From the NCBI RefSeq assembly GCF_947497005.1, contig NZ_CANMFF010000024.1, positions 1-50,783 of the forward strand: a stretch of DNA of 50,783 nucleotides, read 5' to 3'. The notes beneath the pieces were generated by a model. That model was not told the DNA's origin. It ran no database searches and saw only the letters and a program-made list of their open reading frames with translations. A program made the translations under genes and the position numbers. The stretch's first letter is position 1. Every line of letters begins with the position of its first letter. Below are positions 34,262 through 42,637 of this stretch, in pieces. The stretch comes from an uncultured Ruegeria sp. (GTDB lineage: Bacteria > Pseudomonadota > Alphaproteobacteria > Rhodobacterales > Rhodobacteraceae).

Positions 34262-35660
34262 TATTGATCTGTTAACTGTCGAACGCGGCATGGTAATTGC
34301 CCCAGCGGGGTGCGGGAAAACACAGCTCATTGTAGAAGCGCTTCGTCGCAACAACTCCGACAAGCCTGTTTTGGTATTAACACACACTAACGCCGGAGTG
34401 GCAGCCCTAAGGCAAAGGCTGGCTAAGGAAAAGTTGCCCGCTGGTGGCTACAAGTTGGCGACGATTGATGGGTGGGCACTGCGGTTGGTTTCTACATTTC
34501 CCGAGCGGTCTGGATATGATGGCGGCGCAAATCCCAAGAAACCTAACTATTTGAAGATCAGGAAGGCCGCTTGGGGGTTGCTTAAAGCAAACCACATAAC
34601 TGATGTGCTTAAAGCCAGCTATTCTCACATCTTAGTTGATGAGTATCAGGATTGCTCCCACAACCAGCATGCCATTTTGTTTTATGCTGCGAAACATTTG
34701 CCCTGCTGTGTATTGGCGGATCAGATGCAAGCAATTTTCGGATTTGGGAATGACCCGTTGGCCGATTGGGATAAGCATGTTTCAAAACACTTCCCGAAAA
34801 TCTCAGAGCTAGATGAGCCCTGGAGGTGGAAAAATGCAGGAAACGAAGAACTTGGGCAGTGGCTCCTCTCTGTGCGGAAAACTCTCCTTGTGGGTGGGGA
34901 AGTTGATTTGGACACAGCCCCCAAGTCAGTTAAATGGGTCGAGTTAGATGGCGACGATGATCATTCAAAACTTGTAGCTGCAGCACGATGCGCTCACAAA
35001 AATAAGGGTGAAACCTCTCTGGTGATTGGCGATAGTATGTCCGCTTCGAGCCGTTATAAGGTCGCAAAAAGCGTTCCCGGTATAGTCGCTGTTGAGCCAG
35101 TTGATCTCAAGGATCTCACAGCCTTTGCAGGTAACCTGGATTTGTTTGACGGGTATTCCGTCGGTGAGACGCTAGATTTTGCTGAAAGCCTCATTACCAA
35201 CATAGGTTCTGACGGCATCCAGAAACGCATGAAATCTATAAAAAATGGTAAATCAAGGACTGAGCCGAGTGACTTAGAACTACTCGCTCTAGAAGTCGAA
35301 AACGCGCCTACTTTTTCAGGATTGGCTCGCATCCTGTCTTGCTGCTCAGCTCAAAGCGGATCCCGTTGCTATAGGCCCGGCGTCCTACGTGCTTCCCTCC
35401 GTGCGTTGTCATTGGTTCAATCAAATCCGGATTTGAGTTTTATCGACGCTGCGGTGCAAGTTCGTGAAGAAAGCCGTGCCGTCGGTCGCCAATTACCTTT
35501 GGCTGCTATTGGTTCGACCTTACTGTTAAAGGGTTTGGAGGCGGACCATGTAGTTGTCCTGAATGCCGATAAGCTTGATGGTCGAAACCTCTACGTTGCA
35601 ATGACGCGAGGAGCCAAGACTATAACTGTATGTTCCAAGAATAGCTTACTGAAACCCTGA
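34254..35660 (+). CDS. gajB: Gabija GajB, UvrD-like helicase
   Basis: This 468-aa superfamily 1A helicase is the sensor/helicase partner of GajA. Walker A IAPAGCGKTQ (residues 15-24) and Walker B SHILVDEYQDCS are clear, as are TLLLKGLEADHVVVLNA and the C-terminal YVAMTRGAKTI motif. It is shorter than chromosomal UvrD, as GajB usually is. The start at ATG 34254 (MTDIDLLTVERG) overlaps the gajA stop by 8 bp, indicating coupled expression; an upstream in-frame codon at 34188 is rejected because it sits in gajA. Confidence 0.88.
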   Translation: MTDIDLLTVERGMVIAPAGCGKTQLIVEALRRNNSDKPVLVLTHTNAGVAALRQRLAKEKLPAGGYKLATIDGWALRLVSTFPERSGYDGGANPKKPNYLKIRKAAWGLLKANHITDVLKASYSHILVDEYQDCSHNQHAILFYAAKHLPCCVLADQMQAIFGFGNDPLADWDKHVSKHFPKISELDEPWRWKNAGNEELGQWLLSVRKTLLVGGEVDLDTAPKSVKWVELDGDDDHSKLVAAARCAHKNKGETSLVIGDSMSASSRYKVAKSVPGIVAVEPVDLKDLTAFAGNLDLFDGYSVGETLDFAESLITNIGSDGIQKRMKSIKNGKSRTEPSDLELLALEVENAPTFSGLARILSCCSAQSGSRCYRPGVLRASLRALSLVQSNPDLSFIDAAVQVREESRAVGRQLPLAAIGSTLLLKGLEADHVVVLNADKLDGRNLYVAMTRGAKTITVCSKNSLLKP

Positions 35661-35755
35661 TAGACGAATGTCAGCTTTTGATGCTGCACTACCGCAGCAA
35701 TATTGGTGACGAATGGCTGGTATGGGCCGATGGCAGATTTGGCTGAGTCTGCAAA

Positions 35756-37276
35756 CTAAATCTCCATAGGCAGTTCTCTTGCATCATTCTCAGCGAGACG
35801 TTCAGCAAGTTCCTTTCTCTTCGCCAAAGTCTCATAAAATTCCTGAGCCTCAATATCGGTATGAAAATCCGCGTCAGGGGCCAAACGCTGCACAGCTTCT
35901 TCGACCTCGGCTAGGGTCACTCGAAAGAACTCCTTACGCATATTTGCTGCGTTAATCCGTTGTTCGGCAAACTCAGTGTGCAAGGCCGCTTCAAGTGCAG
36001 GTGCCTCTTCGGAGTAAATCATCGCATGTGTATCGAACAAAAACGGCACTGACGCATCGCCCAGCTCACGTACGCGGTCTGAGGGGTCCAGCCTTCTTGT
36101 TAGGCCAATCTTTACAACATCTTCCCCAAACGAACCGATGTTTGAAATGACGTAAACGAAACCGCTCTTAGTCTTTTCAGCCATGGCCTGCGCTCGTTCG
36201 CTTTTTGCATGGGCTTCAGCCAAAAGTTGCTCCAACTCTTGGACTTTTGCGCGGTGGGCGTCCGAGGTAACGACGCCAAGCTCAGCCCGTGCTTTTTCCA
36301 AAAGCTGTTGATAGCGCTCTTCTTCTTTTTGTGCTGCCTTGGCTTCTTGAAGAAGGCGTTTTTCTTCTCGTTCGAGGCGGGACGCCTCTGCGCGTTCATC
36401 GCGTTCTATTTTTAATTGTTCTCGATATTCGTGCGTAAGCCGAAGTTCCCGCAACTTAGCTCTTAAGTAATCCTCAGAAATTATTACATTGTTAGAAGCA
36501 TTCAGCTTGTCGATAGCGTCGCGTGCACGGACAATCCGCTTCTCCATCGCTTGCACGTTGTTCCAGCGTGTATTTGCTATTGCGGCCTCGCATTCATTAT
36601 TAAAGGCCCGCAAGGTAATGCGAACAGCGCGATTTATCATCGTTTCGCCTTTCTTCACGCTACCATCAACGGTCCACTCTTTGGTGCCAAAGACCGCCGT
36701 CTTGCGCTTAACCATATCCTTTTGGTCATCGCGGGTATCCTTAATCGCCGTTTTGAATGCTTCACTGTCACCAAAGTCAAAATGGGGTTCGTAGACACCC
36801 AGCTCAGCCAATGCCAACCTTTCATCGAATATCGCGAGTTCGCTCTGCAAGCGGTCGTAGGTGGACCGCTTCTGCTTATAGTCTTCGCGTAGTTCACGAA
36901 TGTTGTCCTGCATTGCACGGGCTTCGCCGTTAAGTTTGGAGACCTTAGACTGGGTTTCATCGACTTGGCTTTGACCAAGAACCTTTAGCCGTTCTACTTC
37001 GGCTTCCAAATCAACTATTGCGGCATAGCGTTCCAATGCTTTGTTATGCTCGGCCTGAACCGTCTCTGCCTTTCTTTCGGCCTCGGTCCGTGCTTCGTTT
37101 AACCGAGCGTCACAGTCCTTCTGAAGCTTGGCAATGTCTTGCTCTGCCTTCTGGGCAATCGCTAGCTCTGCCTTTTTAGCACCGCGCAATCGAAAATAGA
37201 GGATTGGCGACAAGAGCGCCAAGACTAACAGGAGTATGACAAATGCGACGGGAGTAAAACTTTGTGTTTGTTCCAT
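35756..37276 (-). CDS. Membrane-anchored DUF4041/T5orf172 (GIY-YIG-like) protein
   Basis: A 506-aa protein with an N-terminal membrane helix (VAFVILLLVLALLSPILYF), a long coiled coil (about residues 35-150), a DUF4041-like segment (GVYEPHFDFGDSEAF and NRAVRITLRAFNNECEAAI), a second coiled coil, and a C-terminal T5orf172 domain (SGFVYVISNIGSFGEDVVKIGLTRR, ending HTEFAEQRINAANMRKEFF). T5orf172 belongs to the GIY-YIG nuclease superfamily and is often carried by phages and defence islands. It is convergent with gajB, with 95 bp between the stops. Whether it cuts DNA is unknown, but its location and domain suggest an accessory defence role. Confidence 0.85.
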   Translation of the reverse strand: MEQTQSFTPVAFVILLLVLALLSPILYFRLRGAKKAELAIAQKAEQDIAKLQKDCDARLNEARTEAERKAETVQAEHNKALERYAAIVDLEAEVERLKVLGQSQVDETQSKVSKLNGEARAMQDNIRELREDYKQKRSTYDRLQSELAIFDERLALAELGVYEPHFDFGDSEAFKTAIKDTRDDQKDMVKRKTAVFGTKEWTVDGSVKKGETMINRAVRITLRAFNNECEAAIANTRWNNVQAMEKRIVRARDAIDKLNASNNVIISEDYLRAKLRELRLTHEYREQLKIERDERAEASRLEREEKRLLQEAKAAQKEEERYQQLLEKARAELGVVTSDAHRAKVQELEQLLAEAHAKSERAQAMAEKTKSGFVYVISNIGSFGEDVVKIGLTRRLDPSDRVRELGDASVPFLFDTHAMIYSEEAPALEAALHTEFAEQRINAANMRKEFFRVTLAEVEEAVQRLAPDADFHTDIEAQEFYETLAKRKELAERLAENDARELPMEI

Positions 37277-37685
37277 GATCTCATGGAAACATTCTCGCTT
37301 TGATCATGCAACCAGAGATAGTTGGAAGGGCGCTCCCGCTCTCACAGTTCGTCGCCATGGGTCTCTCGCCATGAATGTCTGCAATGCGGGCTACGACCGC
37401 AGCATTCGAATTCGGTGCTCAACGTCGGCTTGGGGCCGCTTGAAGACGGCCCGCCTCGCTTAAGGTCAGTCGCCTCTGAAACCCGCAAGACGCCCATTCA
37501 ACTGGCTGATGGGTTTCGCTCCTAGGATCGAAATATGCAGTATTACTGATTTTGCGAAGCCGGGCGGGGCCCATGGATGAGATGCGAAACCTAACCGTTG
37601 ATTGAGAACTTTGCATCGATAAGATGAATGCAAAGAACGAAATGCATTTACTATTCTGCTTTGCAATTTTTTGGAGGTTTGATCG
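37277..37685. other. 409-bp gap before the sulfatase gene
   Basis: No supported gene in this stretch between divergent genes; small frames lack ribosome sites. The last bases (TTTGGAGGTTTGATCG before 37686) form the ribosome site of the sulfatase. No promoter could be fixed. Confidence 0.45.
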
Positions 37686-40109
37686 ATGGTGAGACGCACA
37701 ACCACATTGGGGATGATTATAGCCCTCAGCCCGATCGCGGTGCTGGCTCAGGATGCCCCTGTTATGAAAGAGCCTCTTGGCTATCCGGGTTTCAACGGGA
37801 AGATCGAGTTAGATGTCAGAGACTCACAGTCAGACTGGACGCCGTTCACGCCAAAGGCGGCACCAGAAGGTTCACCAAATATCCTGTTCGTCCTTTATGA
37901 CGACACCGGATTGGGTGCGTGGTCGCCCTATGGCGGCAAAATCAATATGCCGACGATGGATGACCTTGCGGAGCAGGGGCTGACGTTCACTCAGTGGCAT
38001 ACCACGGCGCTTTGTTCACCAACACGTTCGACCCTGTTGACAGGCCGCAATCATCATCTCAACGGGATGGCTGCGATCACGGAAACCGCCGACGGCTTTC
38101 CAGGGGCCAGCGGACGGTTACCTCCGCAAGTAACAACGATCGCAGATGTTTTGCAGGCCAACGGCTATAGTACATTCTGGATTGGAAAGAACCACAACGT
38201 CCCGGAGCAGGACGTCGCTTCGGGCGCAAGCCGCACCGACTGGCCTTTGAACCAGGGCTTCGACAGGTTCTATGGTTTCCTGGGTGGTGAAACCAATCAA
38301 TGGTATCCTGACCTAGTCGAAGACAACCAATTCATCGAGCAACCCTATGGTCCGGAAGATGGCTATCACCTGTCCAAGGATTTGGCAGACAAAGCCATCT
38401 CGATGCTGCGCGACCAGAAAGCAACCAACCCGTCAAAACCCTGGTACATGTGGTTCAATCCCGGGGCCAATCACGCCCCTCACCACGCCTCGACGGAATG
38501 GTCGGACAAATACAAAGGCGTCTTTGATGAGGGTTATGACGTCTATCGTGAGGAAATCACCAAAGCCATGATCGAACGGGGAATTGTACCTGAGGGCACG
38601 GTCAATACGGAATTGAACTTTCTGCCTGAAGGGATCGCCAACCCCGATGATACCATTCGCCCTTGGGACAGTCTTAATGACGACGAAAAGAAACTGTTTG
38701 CTCGCATGGCCGAGGTTTATGCGGGTTTCTCGGAATATACTGACAGCCAGGTTGGACGAATTGTCGATTACCTGAAAGAAACTGGGCAGTATGAGAACAC
38801 TCTGATCATCTATGCTGCTGACAACGGAGCCTCTGGCGAAGGGTCACCGAACGGGTCTGTGAACGAGAATAAGTTTTTCAACGGCTTCCCGGATGAGCTC
38901 GCGGAGAATATGAAATATCTCGACACGCTGGGTGGCCCTGAAACCTACAACCACTATCCAACAGGTTGGGCCGCTGCCTTCTCGGCTCCGTTCAAGATGT
39001 TCAAGCGCTATTCAAACTATGCAGGTGGAACCAATGATCCGCTTGTCATGTCATGGCCAAACGGCATCAGCGAGGGAGGTGAAATACGGCACCAGTATCA
39101 CCATTCGGTTGATATCGTTCCGACCATTCTGGAGATCACCGGACTGGAGATGCCCACGACAAACAATGGCGCCGAACAATACCCTCTATCCGGCGTGTCG
39201 ATGGCATACACCTTTGACGCGGAACCGGACGATCCCACCCAGAAAGAGGTCCAATACTACACGATGCTTGGTACGCGCGGCATCTGGAAAGATGGCTGGA
39301 AAGCCGTCGCCGTTCATGCGCCACTGACCGGGGCAAGCAATTTCGACAAGGATGCTTGGGAACTTTACCACGTCGATGTGGACCGTTCTGAAGCAAACAA
39401 CCTCGCCGAACAGGAGTCTGAAAAGCTGCAAGAGCTGATCCAGGTTTGGTTTGATGAGGCCGCAAAGAACAATGTACTGCCCCTTGATGACCGAAGCGCA
39501 GTTGAAATCCTTGGAATCGAGCGTCCGACTGCCGAGCCTCCGCGTGATACCTATGTCTACTATCCGAACACGACCTGTGTGCCGGAAGGTGTAGCCGTCA
39601 ATGTACGTGGACGGGATTATAAGATCCTTGCCAATGTTGAGATTGAGGATGAAGACACCAATGGCGTCATATTCGCCCATGGCTCGCGGTTCGGTGGCCA
39701 TTCGCTATTGGTCAAGGACAAGAAGCTTTACTACGTCTACAACTTCCTGGGCATCCAACCGGAGCAGACATTTGAATCAAACGTTGAGTTGGAACCGGGC
39801 GTGTATACGTTGGGAATGGAATTCGATGCCACTGGCACAGGTGATAATGGCGAGGTTCTGGGCTCGATGAAGCTTTACATCGACGATCAGGAGGTGGCCT
39901 CAGGCGATATGCGCACACAATCTGGCAAGTTCACGCTGTCTGGGGATGGGTTGTGCATCGGATATGACAGCGGCGACGCCGTTAGCCAGCTTTACAGCAC
40001 CCCGGGGGAGTTTACCGGTGGCAAGATTCAGAAAGTGGCCGTGTCTGTGTCTGGCGATAGTTATGAAAGCCTGGAAGCCGCTGCGAAGCGTATGCTGAAG
40101 CGGCAATAA
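37686..40109 (+). CDS. Exported arylsulfatase
   Basis: An 807-aa periplasmic or secreted sulfatase that would hydrolyse sulfate esters. A Sec signal (MIIALSPIAVLAQ) precedes the mature start. The formylglycine site is Cys110 in TTALCSPTRSTLLTGR, with the metal aspartates in LFVLYDDTGLGAWS and IYAADNGASGEGS and the conserved histidine region WFNPGANHAPHH. About 230 C-terminal residues after 570 form an extra beta-rich domain (VAVNVRGRDYKILANVEI and SMKLYIDDQEVASG). The formylglycine-generating enzyme is not in this window. The substrate is unknown; sulfated marine polysaccharides or small aryl sulfates are plausible. A GGAGG ribosome site precedes the start. Confidence 0.92.
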   Translation: MVRRTTTLGMIIALSPIAVLAQDAPVMKEPLGYPGFNGKIELDVRDSQSDWTPFTPKAAPEGSPNILFVLYDDTGLGAWSPYGGKINMPTMDDLAEQGLTFTQWHTTALCSPTRSTLLTGRNHHLNGMAAITETADGFPGASGRLPPQVTTIADVLQANGYSTFWIGKNHNVPEQDVASGASRTDWPLNQGFDRFYGFLGGETNQWYPDLVEDNQFIEQPYGPEDGYHLSKDLADKAISMLRDQKATNPSKPWYMWFNPGANHAPHHASTEWSDKYKGVFDEGYDVYREEITKAMIERGIVPEGTVNTELNFLPEGIANPDDTIRPWDSLNDDEKKLFARMAEVYAGFSEYTDSQVGRIVDYLKETGQYENTLIIYAADNGASGEGSPNGSVNENKFFNGFPDELAENMKYLDTLGGPETYNHYPTGWAAAFSAPFKMFKRYSNYAGGTNDPLVMSWPNGISEGGEIRHQYHHSVDIVPTILEITGLEMPTTNNGAEQYPLSGVSMAYTFDAEPDDPTQKEVQYYTMLGTRGIWKDGWKAVAVHAPLTGASNFDKDAWELYHVDVDRSEANNLAEQESEKLQELIQVWFDEAAKNNVLPLDDRSAVEILGIERPTAEPPRDTYVYYPNTTCVPEGVAVNVRGRDYKILANVEIEDEDTNGVIFAHGSRFGGHSLLVKDKKLYYVYNFLGIQPEQTFESNVELEPGVYTLGMEFDATGTGDNGEVLGSMKLYIDDQEVASGDMRTQSGKFTLSGDGLCIGYDSGDAVSQLYSTPGEFTGGKIQKVAVSVSGDSYESLEAAAKRMLKRQ

Positions 40110-40127
40110 ATGAGACCGGCAATTGCA

Positions 40128-40152
40128 AGGAGTGCGCAACTGGCGCACTCCT
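40128..40152 (+). terminator. Hairpin after the sulfatase gene
   Basis: AGGAGTGCGC (40128-40137) and GCGCACTCCT (40143-40152), a perfect 10-bp stem with a 5-base loop, 19 bp past the sulfatase stop. There is no good T-tract, so it may also act as an mRNA-stabilising hairpin. Confidence 0.55.
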
Positions 40153-40302
40153 ATCATCTGAAGCCGCAATTGAGCATTTCGACTATAAAATCCCCTCCCA
40201 GTTAAACATTGTAGGGCCAATTCTTATGTCTGCTTTGGGCCGAAGGTTTCCCGCCGTGGGATGCGAACGCGAAAGGAACTTCGCTGGTGGCTGACGACCT
40301 AT

Positions 40303-40812
40303 CTAACCGCAGAGCTTCGGTGATCCCGCGCTCCTGATTTCCTGACCATAGAACATGTGACGAATCCCAGCCCAAAAGGCCGCTGCTTCACACATGGGAC
40401 ATGGCCTGGAAGATGAATACATGACCGCTCCATGCAATTCTCGGTCATTGGGACGGCGCGCCGCGTCTCTGATTGCGGCCATTTCAGCGTGGCCCGTGGG
40501 GTCTTGATCCAAGATTACCCTGCTCCATGATTGGCCAATGATATCATTGTCGCGCACCACAACTGCACCATACTCCTGATCTCCATGGTCAATTGCATAC
40601 TGACGCATCTCGAAAGCGCGCTCCATGAACGTGGCATCGTTGGGATCATTTGGTTGAGGTATCGCGTTGTCCGAACTCGAAGAAGTTTGACCTGCGACGG
40701 AGCTGCTCATTCCGACCGTCAGTGCGCTAAAGCCTGATGCAGCGAGAAAGCCGCGCCTCGCGAAAACAAGTGCGCTCTGGCAGACCTGCTCATGTTTTTT
40801 GATCTTGTTCAT
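40303..40812 (-). CDS. Tat-exported cytidine/guanine deaminase-family protein
   Basis: A 169-aa zinc deaminase-fold protein. The core HAEMAAIRDA and PCPMCEAAAFWAG motifs supply the His, Glu and two Cys zinc/active-site residues, and the family usually deaminates cytosine, guanine, cytidine or tRNA adenosine. Unusually, the N-terminus carries a twin-arginine signal (ARRGFLAASGFSALTVG), suggesting export of the folded enzyme to the periplasm. Its C-terminus is short compared with guanine deaminases. No partner is obvious; the sulfatase upstream (convergent) and the ankyrin protein downstream are also exported. Confidence 0.82.
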   Translation of the reverse strand: MNKIKKHEQVCQSALVFARRGFLAASGFSALTVGMSSSVAGQTSSSSDNAIPQPNDPNDATFMERAFEMRQYAIDHGDQEYGAVVVRDNDIIGQSWSRVILDQDPTGHAEMAAIRDAARRPNDRELHGAVMYSSSRPCPMCEAAAFWAGIRHMFYGQEIRSAGSPKLCG

Positions 40813-40949
40813 TTTGCCGACATCCGTGAGATGTATTCATCTTTATCACCACCCTACCACGAGAAGACCTTGATCTGAGGTCGGTCTTATCCAAGCTGCC
40901 ATCGGCGCCTTAGAGGTGAAACTCAAAGCTTCAGTTTGCCAAACTGATC

Positions 40950-41633
40950 TCAGTCGTCTTTTCTTAACCGCTCTGCCATCTCAGCAAATCCGCGTAGTTC
41001 GGCGTGTTCGAGTGGCGTGGTTCCGTTGCGATCGGCAAGCGATCTGTCAGCACCCGCCGCTAACAATGCATCCAGAACTTTAAGATGATCCGGGCCGCCG
41101 TCGCCAAGTACAACGGCTTCGATAACTGCAGTCCAGTGCAGATTGTTCACATGGTCCAGCGGCGCGCCAGCGGCGATCAGCCGTCGGACAATCTCGACAT
41201 GCCCGAGATGCGCGGCCGCGATCAGTGCGGTTCCTTCATAAGGGCTGGTCGTCAGGCCCGGATCATTGCCCAACGCGATTGCAAGGGTCATCAATTCCAG
41301 ATCATTTGCAACGGCCGCAATCGTGACCACGTCGTAGTCCTGACCTTCTAGCGCGTTCATGTTAGCACCGGCCTCGGCTAGCGCGCGCAACGCCTCGTCC
41401 TCTGAAGCAAAGGCTGCCACATGGGCTGGCGTGCGGCCTCGCGAGTCCCGCGCGTTGACGTTTGCCCCCGCCGCAACGAGCTGCCGGATCATTTCTTCGT
41501 TGCCGGTGTGAGCGGCTGCGAAGAGACCGTCGTAATGCGAGACCTCACCAACTGAAGGCGGCGTCTGCGCCGCACCGGCGTTGGCGGCAAGACCCGTCAC
41601 AAACGTAAATAGTAGAAGACGAAACATGGCCAA
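40950..41633 (-). CDS. Exported ankyrin-repeat protein
   Basis: A 227-aa periplasmic or secreted protein with a Sec-type signal (MFRLLLFTFVTGLAANAGAAQ) and at least five ankyrin repeats (for example EEMIRQLVAAGANVNARDSRGRTPAHVAA and KVLDALLAAGADRSLADRNGTTPLEHA). Ankyrin stacks mediate protein-protein contacts; small exported ones often protect against oxidants or bind partner enzymes, which is not shown here. The first ATG is used; the Met two codons on is an alternative. Confidence 0.85.
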   Translation of the reverse strand: MAMFRLLLFTFVTGLAANAGAAQTPPSVGEVSHYDGLFAAAHTGNEEMIRQLVAAGANVNARDSRGRTPAHVAAFASEDEALRALAEAGANMNALEGQDYDVVTIAAVANDLELMTLAIALGNDPGLTTSPYEGTALIAAAHLGHVEIVRRLIAAGAPLDHVNNLHWTAVIEAVVLGDGGPDHLKVLDALLAAGADRSLADRNGTTPLEHAELRGFAEMAERLRKDD

Positions 41634-41781
41634 TCCTTATTCTTACACATTGGTCAGGAGGGTGCGATAATAATAGCGGATTTATTCAACGCCAGATTCC
41701 ATTCAGGATCAGAATCCTTTCCGAAGAATTGATCTTGTAATGTCATTGGACAGAAGAGCGGCGCCAATGGATAATCGGGCT

Positions 41782-42087
41782 ATGGAGCAGACAGACACCA
41801 CACCTGTCCACCTGATCCACGTGGACCCGGACGTCAACATGGCGCGGTTCTATGGAATAGAAATGCAGCCGACACTGTTTGGGGAAGTTTCTGTGTTTCG
41901 AACCTGGGGACGTATTGGCACAAATGGGCAAGTCATGAAGGTGACGTATGATGACGAAGCTGAGGCTGTCGACGCGCTCCAGAAACTCAACAAGCAGAAA
42001 CGACGTCGAGGGTATGTCCCGGTAGGTGAGTACCCCATGGCGGCTAGTCCAGTTTCGCACTGGGCTTTTATCCGGCACTGTGTCTAG
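41782..42087 (+). CDS. WGR-domain protein, copy 1
   Basis: A small WGR-domain protein: the WGR motif is visible in SVFRTWGRIGTNGQ, followed by DDEAEAVDALQKLNKQKRRRGY. WGR domains bind DNA/RNA ends or ADP-ribosylation factors in larger proteins; short stand-alone forms are of unknown role in bacteria. The start is taken at ATG 41782 (MEQTDTTPVHLIHVDPDVN) by alignment to copy 2; upstream ATGs at 41740 and 41767 are possible. Compared with copy 2 (50238-50489) it has an extra ~17-residue C-terminus (ASPVSHWAFIRHCV). A 92-bp non-coding repeat follows both copies. Confidence 0.85.
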   Translation: MEQTDTTPVHLIHVDPDVNMARFYGIEMQPTLFGEVSVFRTWGRIGTNGQVMKVTYDDEAEAVDALQKLNKQKRRRGYVPVGEYPMAASPVSHWAFIRHCV

Positions 42088-42140
42088 CAGCTTACTTTAC
42101 ACGGAACTTGAGAACTTCGAGCTGGATACCTTCTCATTGG

Positions 42141-42232
42141 CAAATCTCGAGCCTGCCGACTCGTGACCGGACTCTAGGTTTCAGCCGACATATCGGCTTC
42201 CACCCAGAACACCCCAGCATGATCTCCCTGAC
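42141..42232. repeat. 92-bp non-coding repeat after WGR copy 1
   Basis: About 86 of 92 positions match 50516-50607, the sequence after WGR copy 2. It contains a CCGA-TATG-TCGG-type hairpin and a GAGCC...GGCTC pair (intact in copy 2, weakened by two changes here). No conserved reading frame is convincing; it could be a structured RNA, a 3' UTR element or a relic. Confidence 0.7.
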
Positions 42233-42261
42233 TCAATTCAGCACTTCCAGCACTCAGTGAA

Positions 42262-42577
42262 ATCGTCTCGCTTACAGCCGGGTGCGTGAGTATGAAGCAG
42301 ATGCCGAGGGGGCTGCGATTTGTGGCAATCCTGATTGGTTGGCCTCGGCGCTTGCCCGATTGGGCAAGCTCTCTGGCCGGATCGACAATATTGCTGCCGA
42401 GCGTAACCGGCCACGGCGCATATGTTCATCGTCAACCCGCTTCATATGCAGGCGGTGGATAGCCTTTTTGCCACGCACCCGCCGATAGACAAGCGCATCG
42501 CCAAGTTGCGGGCACTTGGTGGTGCCAAAGGGTTGAAAAGCAGCGCCCAACCATCGAGAAGCGGCCCGTGGGGCTAG
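42262..42577 (+). pseudogene. htpX: C-terminal fragment of HtpX-type M48 protease
   Basis: The sequence reads SRVREYEADAEGAAICGNPD and ALARLGKLSGRIDNIAAERN, characteristic of the zinc-ligand region and following helix of HtpX. After a one-base loss near 42407 (AACCGG where AACCCGG is expected) it continues in another frame as ATAHMFIVNPLHMQAVDSLF and THPPIDKRIAKLRALGG. The N-terminal membrane part and the HExxH site are absent. HtpX often neighbours other heat-shock genes, so this remnant just before htpG is a relic of that context. Confidence 0.8.
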
Positions 42578-42637
42578 TTGAAACCGGCATGATAGATCAT
42601 TAGTTTGCGCCGCGATTGCTAATAGGAGTTACGAGCC

